Positions 53,845 through 62,249 of a stretch of DNA of 64,000 nucleotides are shown here, piece after piece. The position numbers and the translations under genes were made by a program. Position 1 is the first letter of the stretch. Each line of letters starts with the position of its first letter. The notes under the pieces are model-generated. The model was not told where the DNA came from, made no database searches, and was given only the letters and a program-made list of their open reading frames with translations. This DNA comes from Actinokineospora pegani (GTDB lineage Bacteria > Actinomycetota > Actinomycetes > Mycobacteriales > Pseudonocardiaceae): the NCBI RefSeq assembly GCF_009745975.1, contig NZ_WHOL01000121.1:62001-126000 (forward strand), in the 5' to 3' direction.

Positions 53845-55382
53845 TGGCCCGCGGACGCCGGACGATCCCCGGCCGCACCGACCACGTCGTGGTCATCGGC
53901 GCCGGGCTCTCGGGCCTGTCCGCCGCGCTGCACCTGGCCTCGGCAGGCCGGTCGGTCACCGTGCTGGAGGCGGCCGACGGTCCCGGCGGGCGGGCGCGGC
54001 AGGAGCGGATGGGCGACTACACGGTCGACACCGGCGCCACCGTCCTGACCATGCCGGAGCTGGTCGACGAGGCGCTGGGCGCGGTCGGGACGTCGCTGGC
54101 CGACGAGGTCGAGCTGCTGCCGCTGGACCCGGCCTACCTGGCGCGCTTCGCCGACGGCTCGGAGATCTCCGTGCACACCGACGCCTCGGCCATGGCCGAG
54201 GAGGTGCGCCGGGTCGCCGGGCCCGCCGACGCCAAGGGCTACCTGGAGCTGCGCGCCTGGCTGACCGACATGTACCGGGTGCAGCGCGACCGGTTCATCG
54301 GCGCGAACTTCGACTCCCCGTTCGACCTGCTCGGCCGCGACCTGGCCAAGCTGGCCGCGCTCGGCGGGTTCGGCAGGCTCGGGCCCGCCGTCGGCGCGTA
54401 CCTGGCCGACGAGCGGCTGCGGCGGCTGTTCACGTTCCAGTCGCTGTACGCGGGTGTCGCGCCGAGCCGGGCGCTGGCCGCGTACGCGGTGATCGCCTAC
54501 ATGGACACCGTGGCCGGGGTGTACTTCCCGCGCGGCGGGGTCGGCGCGGTGGCCGAGGCGATGGCCGCGGCGGCGGGCCGGGCCGGGGTGGCGTTCCGCT
54601 ACGGGACGTCGGCGGCGTGGCTGGAGCGGGTCGGCTCGCGGGTCGGCGGCGTGCGGACCACGACGGGCGAGCGGGTGGCCTGCGACGCGGTGGTGGTGAC
54701 CGCCGACCTGCCCGGCGCGTACCGGCTGCTGGGCATCGCCCCGCGCAGGCCGCTGGCGCTGCGCCACTCCCCCTCGGCGGTCGTGCTGCACACCGGGGTG
54801 ACCCGTTCGTGGGACTCGCTGGCGCACCACACCATCTTCTTCGGCGGAGCCTGGGAGCGGACCTTCACCGAGATCACCAAGCGCGGGCGGCTGATGAGCG
54901 ACCCGTCGCTGCTGGTGACCCGCCCGACCGCGACCGACCCCGGCATGGCCCCGGCGGGCAGGCAGCAGGTGTCGGTGCTGGCGCCGTGCCCGAACCTGCG
55001 GGTGGGCCCGGTCGACTGGGAGCGGGTCGGCCCCCGATACCGCGACGAGCTCGTGGCGACCCTGCAGGCGCGCGGGCTGACCGGCCTCGACGACGCCATC
55101 GAGGTGCAGCGGCTGGTGACCCCCGCGGACTGGGCGGCGCAGGGCCTGGCCGAGGGCACCCCGTTCTCGCTGGCGCACACGTTCACCCAGACCGGCCCGT
55201 TCCGGCCGCGCAACCTGGTGCCCGGTGTGGAGAACGTGGTGCTCGCGGGCAGCGGCACCACCCCGGGGGTCGGGATACCGCCGGTGCTGATCTCCGGGAG
55301 GCTCGCCGCGCAGCGCGTGGTGGGTAGGCTGCCCGTGGTCGGCCGCGCGGGCGGCCGGGACGAGACGGTGAGCGGGCTCTAG
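53844..55382 (+). CDS. phytoene desaturase (CrtI)-family FAD oxidoreductase
   Basis: A 512-residue flavoenzyme. The N-terminal dinucleotide motif VVVIGAGLSGLSAALHLASAGRSVTVLEAADGPGGRA is followed by YTVDTGATVLTMPEL. The central YFPRGGVGAVAEAM and the C-terminal GSGTTPGVGIPPVLISGRLAAQRV are typical of CrtI-type desaturases. It probably desaturates or oxidises an isoprenoid. No phytoene synthase or cyclase gene follows, so the pathway is incomplete here. The GTG at 53844 is coupled to the upstream gene. Confidence 0.87.
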   Translation: MARGRRTIPGRTDHVVVIGAGLSGLSAALHLASAGRSVTVLEAADGPGGRARQERMGDYTVDTGATVLTMPELVDEALGAVGTSLADEVELLPLDPAYLARFADGSEISVHTDASAMAEEVRRVAGPADAKGYLELRAWLTDMYRVQRDRFIGANFDSPFDLLGRDLAKLAALGGFGRLGPAVGAYLADERLRRLFTFQSLYAGVAPSRALAAYAVIAYMDTVAGVYFPRGGVGAVAEAMAAAAGRAGVAFRYGTSAAWLERVGSRVGGVRTTTGERVACDAVVVTADLPGAYRLLGIAPRRPLALRHSPSAVVLHTGVTRSWDSLAHHTIFFGGAWERTFTEITKRGRLMSDPSLLVTRPTATDPGMAPAGRQQVSVLAPCPNLRVGPVDWERVGPRYRDELVATLQARGLTGLDDAIEVQRLVTPADWAAQGLAEGTPFSLAHTFTQTGPFRPRNLVPGVENVVLAGSGTTPGVGIPPVLISGRLAAQRVVGRLPVVGRAGGRDETVSGL

Positions 55383-55420
55383 GGCGTGTCCCCGGGCCTG
55401 GAGCAGCAGGGGGTGGCCGG

Positions 55421-56821
55421 TTGTCGAGGCGCGGACTGGCGGCGGTGGCGGTCTCGGCGGCGCTGGTCGCCTCGGCGTGCAGCAGCGGGGTGAGCGGCAC
55501 CCCGGTGGCCGCCGAGATCTCCCCGCCGACCGCGACCGAGGTGGTGCGGCAGTCGGTGACCGGCCTGGGTGAGGCCGCGGTGCTGCGCTACCAGGGCACG
55601 ATGACGGCCGCGGGCGGGCGCGCGGCGGAGTTCGACGTCACCGCCGCGGGCAGCGGCGAGCTGCTGGGCAGCTTCGTGCTGGCGGGCAAGCAGGCCACGG
55701 TGCTGGTGGTCGACCGGTCGATCTTCCTCAAGGCCGCGGCGGACTTCTGGGCCACGCTGCCCGGGGTCGCCGACGGGCCGAGCAAGGGCACGGCGGTCGC
55801 CGACCGGTGGGTGAAGACCCCGGCGGGGCTGCTCGGTGTGGAGTTCTCCGACGTGTTCCTGCCGCAGACGATGGCGCAGAACGTGGTGGAGGGCGTCGAG
55901 GAGGCGGGCGGGGGCGAGCTCACCGACGGCGAGGGCGTGACGATCGGGCAGACCGAGGCCGTGCGGGTCAAGACCGGCCGCGGCTCGGTGGCGGTGGCCG
56001 AGCAGGCCCCGCACGGGGTCGTGGAGGTCCGGCTGGGCAAGGCGGGCGACTCGGACTCGACCAGCGTGCGCGACGTGGTGGCCACGGTGACCGAGGCCTC
56101 CGGCGACGTCGCGAAGTTCTACCAGGACTTCGCCGCCGCGGCGGGCCAGGTGAGCGCGCCGGTGGACGTGCTGACCACCGTGCGGGAGAAGTCGCACAAC
56201 TTCGACGCCTGCGGGGAGCCGAGCTGCTCGATCGTCGTCCACTTCACCAACGCGTCCAAGATCGCGGTGCAGGTGTCGGTGCGCGGCACGTGGAAGGGCG
56301 ACGAGCAGCCGCTGGGCGTGTGCGAGGCGACGGCGGGCCCGGTGGCCCCCGGCCAGGACGGGTCGGCGACCTGCACGCTGGGCACCCCGGAGTGGAAGCA
56401 GTTCTACCAGCGGGCCAACTCGGTGCCGGGCAACCACCCGTACTCGGTGCAGTGGTCGACGCTGGTGCTGGCCGACCCGCCGGACCTGAGCCAGGTCAAC
56501 GCCAGGGCCCAGGCGCAGGCCGCCGACCACGAGGCGGGCAGGACCGAGGGGACCAACTACGTCTACTCGATCGGCTACCGCGACAGCGGCTCCGACGTCG
56601 TGTGGAAGTACGGGTCGATCACGACGAAGTTCTGGCGGGAGCACGCCGAGCCGCAGCTCCGGGTGTGCCTGGGCAGCACCGGCAAGGTGTGCCAGGCCGA
56701 ACTGGTGACCGCCACCGACGACCCGGCGGCGGCCCAGCTCCTGGTCAAGCAGTTGGTCGACAGCGCCCGTTCGGACGGCAAGCCGTGCCCCGCCGGGCAG
56801 CTCGTGGCCTGCGAGGACTGA
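55421..56821 (+). CDS. secreted lipoprotein of unknown function
   Basis: A 466-residue lipoprotein. TTG start with AGGGGG 7 bases upstream, signal peptide and lipobox LVASAC. The first half (about 40-210) resembles LppX/LprG-like lipid-binding domains in its pattern of amphipathic strands (AVLRYQGTMTAAGGRAAEFDVTAAG, VTIGQTEAVRVKTGRG), but I cannot confirm it. The second half has cysteine pairs (FDACGEPSCSIVV, GVCEATAG...ATCTLG, RVCLGSTGKVCQ). It begins 38 bases after the CrtI-type gene. Confidence 0.75.
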   Translation: MSRRGLAAVAVSAALVASACSSGVSGTPVAAEISPPTATEVVRQSVTGLGEAAVLRYQGTMTAAGGRAAEFDVTAAGSGELLGSFVLAGKQATVLVVDRSIFLKAAADFWATLPGVADGPSKGTAVADRWVKTPAGLLGVEFSDVFLPQTMAQNVVEGVEEAGGGELTDGEGVTIGQTEAVRVKTGRGSVAVAEQAPHGVVEVRLGKAGDSDSTSVRDVVATVTEASGDVAKFYQDFAAAAGQVSAPVDVLTTVREKSHNFDACGEPSCSIVVHFTNASKIAVQVSVRGTWKGDEQPLGVCEATAGPVAPGQDGSATCTLGTPEWKQFYQRANSVPGNHPYSVQWSTLVLADPPDLSQVNARAQAQAADHEAGRTEGTNYVYSIGYRDSGSDVVWKYGSITTKFWREHAEPQLRVCLGSTGKVCQAELVTATDDPAAAQLLVKQLVDSARSDGKPCPAGQLVACED

Positions 56822-56892
56822 CCCGCACCGGGGCGCGGTGACCTACCGGCGGTGGCGCCCGGCTGACAAGCGGCCGCGAAACCCCGCGCGGC

Positions 56893-57270
56893 TCAGGCCA
56901 GGGCTTGGGCCCGGCGCTTGACCTCGCGGCCGCGGTCGCCGCGCAGGGCGTCGATGGGGCGGCCGGGGAGGCTGTCGTCGGCGGTGAACAGCCAGTCGAG
57001 CATCTCGTCCGGGGTGAAGCCGGAATCGCTGAGGACGGTGATGGTGCCGCTCAGGTGCTTGACGATGGTGGTCTCGCCGCCGATCTCCTGCAGGAACTCG
57101 GCGGGGACGTAGAGCACGCCCGTGCGGCGCAGCGAGACCAGCTTGCGCTCGCGCAGGGCCTGGTGGACGTGGTTGACGCCGATGCCGAGTTGGGCGGCGA
57201 CGTCGGGCAGGGCCAGCAGTGCGACGTCGGGGCCGAGGGCGTCGGCGGAGGCGGCGGGAATGGGGCTCAC
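56893..57270 (-). CDS. Rv2175c-family DNA-binding protein
   Basis: A 125-residue protein with a helix-turn-helix (LALPDVAAQLGIGVNHVHQALRERKLVSLRRTGVLYVP) and a C-terminal helical part (SGFTPDEMLDWLFTADDSLPGRPIDALRG). In M. tuberculosis, Rv2175c is a DNA-binding protein phosphorylated by the neighbouring kinase PknL, which abolishes DNA binding. The same divergent pairing with a kinase is seen here. The GTG at 57270 is the best start; longer frames overlap the kinase promoter. Confidence 0.88.
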   Translation of the reverse strand: MSPIPAASADALGPDVALLALPDVAAQLGIGVNHVHQALRERKLVSLRRTGVLYVPAEFLQEIGGETTIVKHLSGTITVLSDSGFTPDEMLDWLFTADDSLPGRPIDALRGDRGREVKRRAQALA

Positions 57271-57382
57271 GGCCGGTAACTGTGCCACAGGGCGCCGCGC
57301 GGGCGACCGACGCGCCGTCCCCGGGCACCGGATTCCCGGCCTGGCCACCGCGCCCGCGCGCTCAGCCGTACCATCGGGCACC

Positions 57383-59638
57383 GTGGAGGGGATTGGCTCG
57401 AAGCTGATCGGTGCGCTGCTGGAGCAGCGGTACCGGGTTGACGCGTTGCTCGCGCACGGGGGGATGTCGTCGGTCTACCGGGGACTGGACACCCGGTTGG
57501 ACCGTCCGGTGGCCATCAAGGTCATGGACCCGCGGTTCGCCGCCGACCCGGCCTTCGTCGAGCGCTTCGAGCGCGAGGCCCGGTCGGCGGCCAAGATCCA
57601 CCACCCGAACGTGGTGGCGGTGCACGACCAGGGCCTCGACGGCGAGCACGTCTACCTGGTGATGGAGCTGGTGCGCGGCGGCACGCTGCGCGACCTGCTG
57701 CACGAGCGCGGGGCGCTGCCCGCGCCGCTGGTGGTCTCGATCATGGAGCCGGTGCTCTCGGCGCTGGCCGCGGCGCACCGGGCCGGGCTGATCCACCGCG
57801 ACATCAAGCCGGAGAACGTGCTCATCGGCGCGGGCGGCGTGGTCAAGGTGGCCGACTTCGGCCTGGTCCGCGCCATCCACTCGCCGGGCACGACCAAGTC
57901 GAGCGTCATCCTCGGCACGGTGTCCTACCTGTCGCCGGAGCAGGTGACCACGGGCGCGGCGACCGCGCGCGGCGACGTGTACTCGGCGGGCATCGTGCTC
58001 TACGAGTCGCTGACGGGCAACGCCCCCTACCGGGGCGAGAACGCGCTGTCGGTGGCCTACCGGCACGTCAACGACGACGTCCCGGCGCCGAGCGCCAGCG
58101 TGGCCGGGGTGCCGCCGCTGCTCGACGAGCTGGTCGTGCGGTCCACCCGCCGCGACGCCGGGGCCCGCCCGGTCGACGGCGCCGGGTTCCTGGTGGAGCT
58201 GCAGCACGTGCGCACCGCCCTGAACCTGCCCAGGATGCGGGTCCCGGTGCCCGCGCCGGTGCCGGACGAGACGATGCCGGTCGACGACAGCACCGCGGCG
58301 GGCGGCTCGGGCAGGCGGCGCCACGACGAGGGCAACGCCTCGGGGGTGCTGCCGGTCGGGCCCGGCGCCGACGAGGCGCGGGACCAGCAGCAGGACGCCG
58401 CGGCGGCGGAGGCCCGGCCGGAGCCGGGTGAGACGCCCGTGCCGGACGACCCCGAGTCGACCGTGCGGGTGCGGCCGGTGGAGTCGCCGCTGAGCGCCGC
58501 GCAGACGATGAGCGCGGCCCAGTCGGCGACCGTGGTGCACCAGGTCCCGCCCGGGTTCAGCGCGGCGGGCCCGCAGGGCACCCGCGCGATGCTGCGCTCG
58601 GACGTGGAGCGGATCACCGAGCAGGCCAGGCAGCAGCAGTACGCCCAGCAGGCGGCGCAGCAGCACCCCTACAGCGGTCCGCAGCCGCTGCCCTACGCGG
58701 GCGGCGGGCACCCGCCCACCGGCCCGCAGCAGGCGCAGCGGCGCGGCGGCAGGCCGAGGTGGCTGTTCCCGGCGATCGCCGCCGTGGTGGTGGTCGCGCT
58801 GCTGGCGACGGGCGTCTGGTGGTTCTCCGCGGGCCGCTACACCGACGTGCCCACCCTGATCGGCCAGCCGTCCGCGACGGCCGAGCAGGCGGTGCGCGAC
58901 GCCGACCTGTCCCCCAAGGTCACCCAGGTGCGCGACAACAGCGTCCCGGCGGGCGTGGTGATCGAGACCCGCCCCGGCAGCGGCGCGGAGGTCCTGCGCG
59001 GCGGCGAGGTCGAGCTGATCGTGTCCCAGGGCCGCCCGGTCGTGCCGGACGTGCCCGCGGGCGCGTCCCCGGACGAGGCGGAGCAGGCGCTGCGCGACGC
59101 GGAGCTGCAACCCCAGCGCGACGACGGCATGAACGCCCATGACGAGAAGATCCCCGAGGGCCAGGTCCTCAAGCTCAACCCGCCCTCGGGCACCCCGGTC
59201 GACATCGGCCAGCGGGTGGTCGTGGTGCTGAGCAAGGGCCCGGCGCCGAAGAAGGTCCCGGACGTGCGCGGCAAGACCAGGGACGAGGCGTTCGCCGCGC
59301 TGAGCCAGGCGGGCTTCGAGCCCTACGACGGCCAGCAGGAGTTCGCCGCCGACGTCGAGGGCGGGCGCGTGGTGCGCACCGACCCGGCCGCCAACACCCA
59401 GGTCCCGGCAAGCGGCAGCAAGCGGGTCGCGGTGGTCACCTCCAACGCGGTGGCGGTGCCCGACCTCAACGGCAAGACCGTCCCGGAGGCGCAGGCCCAG
59501 ACGGCGGGCATGGGGCTCGGCGTCCAGCTCACCGGCGGTTTCGCGGTGACGGGCGGGGCCAGGATCTACAAGCAGGACCCGGCCGCGGGCACCCGCGTGC
59601 AGAAGGGCACCACGATCAACGTGGAGGCCTTCGGCTGA
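57383..59638 (+). CDS. PknL-type serine/threonine protein kinase with PASTA domains
   Basis: A 751-residue membrane kinase. The kinase domain (about 14-280) has VAIK (K46), HRDIKPEN (catalytic D140), DFG (158-160) and an activation loop with several Thr/Ser. A disordered region precedes one membrane helix (about 459-480), and four extracellular PASTA domains follow, which usually bind peptidoglycan fragments. Divergence from the Rv2175c-type gene and closeness to aroG match the mycobacterial pknL locus. The GTG at 57383 is used; TACCAT 8 bases before it suggests a leaderless transcript. Confidence 0.92.
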   Translation: MEGIGSKLIGALLEQRYRVDALLAHGGMSSVYRGLDTRLDRPVAIKVMDPRFAADPAFVERFEREARSAAKIHHPNVVAVHDQGLDGEHVYLVMELVRGGTLRDLLHERGALPAPLVVSIMEPVLSALAAAHRAGLIHRDIKPENVLIGAGGVVKVADFGLVRAIHSPGTTKSSVILGTVSYLSPEQVTTGAATARGDVYSAGIVLYESLTGNAPYRGENALSVAYRHVNDDVPAPSASVAGVPPLLDELVVRSTRRDAGARPVDGAGFLVELQHVRTALNLPRMRVPVPAPVPDETMPVDDSTAAGGSGRRRHDEGNASGVLPVGPGADEARDQQQDAAAAEARPEPGETPVPDDPESTVRVRPVESPLSAAQTMSAAQSATVVHQVPPGFSAAGPQGTRAMLRSDVERITEQARQQQYAQQAAQQHPYSGPQPLPYAGGGHPPTGPQQAQRRGGRPRWLFPAIAAVVVVALLATGVWWFSAGRYTDVPTLIGQPSATAEQAVRDADLSPKVTQVRDNSVPAGVVIETRPGSGAEVLRGGEVELIVSQGRPVVPDVPAGASPDEAEQALRDAELQPQRDDGMNAHDEKIPEGQVLKLNPPSGTPVDIGQRVVVVLSKGPAPKKVPDVRGKTRDEAFAALSQAGFEPYDGQQEFAADVEGGRVVRTDPAANTQVPASGSKRVAVVTSNAVAVPDLNGKTVPEAQAQTAGMGLGVQLTGGFAVTGGARIYKQDPAAGTRVQKGTTINVEAFG

Positions 59639-59650
59639 CAGCCGCACGCG

Positions 59651-59686
59651 AAGAGGCCCCCGGGGAGATCTCCCCGGGGGCCTCTT
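59651..59686. terminator. 36-bp perfect palindrome, bidirectional terminator
   Basis: The 36 bases form a perfect palindrome of two 18-base halves, starting 12 bases after the kinase stop and ending 15 bases before the stop of convergent aroG. The AAGAGG and CCTCTT ends give an A-tract and a T-rich tail in both directions. Confidence 0.9.
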
Positions 59687-59701
59687 GGCGTGATCGCGTC
59701 G

Positions 59702-61099
<1,398 letters not shown>

Positions 61100-61217
61100 C
61101 TAAGAGGTCAGGGCAACCTGCTCGAAACCGGGACATGTGTTCCACAATCTGGACCGCCGCTCCTCCCCCGTGGACCCCGGAGTGCGTCTTGCAGTTTGCA
61201 GAAGGCACTATTCGCCG

Positions 61218-62249
61218 ATGGTGGAACTGGACAACCCCCTCGACCTCGACCCCGCGACGGCCGAACGCCTGCTGGCGACCGCCGTGGCCAACCTGCGCCG
61301 GGAGTACCCCGTGCACTGGACGCACGTGGTCGCCTCGGCGGACGACCTGGTGCCCCACCGCGCGCTGCACCCGGTCTTCCCGGGCTCCTACGACTGGCAC
61401 TCGTGCGTGCACCAGACCTGGCTCGCGGTCCGGCTGCTGCGCCTGTTCCCGGACTTACCCTCGGTCCCACCCGCGCGCGACACCCTCGACGAGCTGGTCA
61501 CGGCGGAGGCGGCGGCGGTCGAGGCGGCGTTCTTCGAGCGGGCGCAGGGCGCGCACTGGGAGCGGCCCTACGGGTGGGCGTGGCTGCTGCTCCTCGACGC
61601 CGAGCTGCGCTCGTGGGCGCCGGGTGAGCGCTGGGCCCGGGCGCTGCGGCCGCTGGCCGCGGTGATCCGGCGCCGGTGGTTGCAGTGGCTGGCCGCGGCC
61701 CGCAGGCCGGTCCGCGCCGGGACGCACGCCAACACCGCCTTCGCCCTCGCGCTGGTCCTCGACGCCGCCCGCGCCGTGGGCGACCAGGAGCTCGCGACCG
61801 CCTGCACCGTCGCCGCGCACCGCTTCTTCCTGCTCGACACCGACTACGGCGGCCTGGAGCCCGACGCCGCCGACTTTCTGTCCCCCGCGCTCACCGAGGC
61901 CGACCTGCTGCGCCGCGTGCTCCCGCCGACGGCGTTCGCCCACTGGTTCGACGCCTTCCTCCCGGACCTGACGCGGCCGCGCTGGACGGCGCTGCGCACC
62001 CCGGTCGAGGTCGACGCCCCGGACGACCCGCACGGCTCGCACCTGGCGGGCCTGGCCCTGTCCCGGGCGTGGTGCTGGAGCGGCGTCGCCGCCGCGCTGC
62101 CCCCGGGCCACCGGCACGCCGTGCTGGCCGACGCCGCCCACCTGGCGCACTCGGCGGCGGGCGCGCGGCACGTGTTCGGCCACGGGTACGCCGCCGAGCA
62201 CTGGCTGGGCACCTTCGCCGTCTACCTGGCCGTCGGCGCGCTCTGCTGA
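61218..62249 (+). CDS. DUF2891 family protein
   Basis: A 343-residue protein. The diagnostic block is HPVFPGSYDWHSCVHQTWLAVRLLRLFP, with AHWERPYGWAWLLLLDAEL and THANTAFALALVLDAAR further on, and GSHLAGLALSRAWCW. The alternating helices with conserved His/Trp suggest an alpha/alpha toroid fold like glycan-active enzymes; no function is known. The ATG at 61218 is chosen; AGAAGG lies 14 bases upstream, and the longer start at 61137 is not supported. Its 3' end overlaps the convergent NTPase gene by 28 bases. Confidence 0.82.
   Translation: MVELDNPLDLDPATAERLLATAVANLRREYPVHWTHVVASADDLVPHRALHPVFPGSYDWHSCVHQTWLAVRLLRLFPDLPSVPPARDTLDELVTAEAAAVEAAFFERAQGAHWERPYGWAWLLLLDAELRSWAPGERWARALRPLAAVIRRRWLQWLAAARRPVRAGTHANTAFALALVLDAARAVGDQELATACTVAAHRFFLLDTDYGGLEPDAADFLSPALTEADLLRRVLPPTAFAHWFDAFLPDLTRPRWTALRTPVEVDAPDDPHGSHLAGLALSRAWCWSGVAAALPPGHRHAVLADAAHLAHSAAGARHVFGHGYAAEHWLGTFAVYLAVGALC

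Noticed and set aside
56831-56860. Possible hairpin between the lipoprotein and the Rv2175c-type gene
   Set aside because: Only six base pairs with an 18-base loop; too weak to call a terminator.
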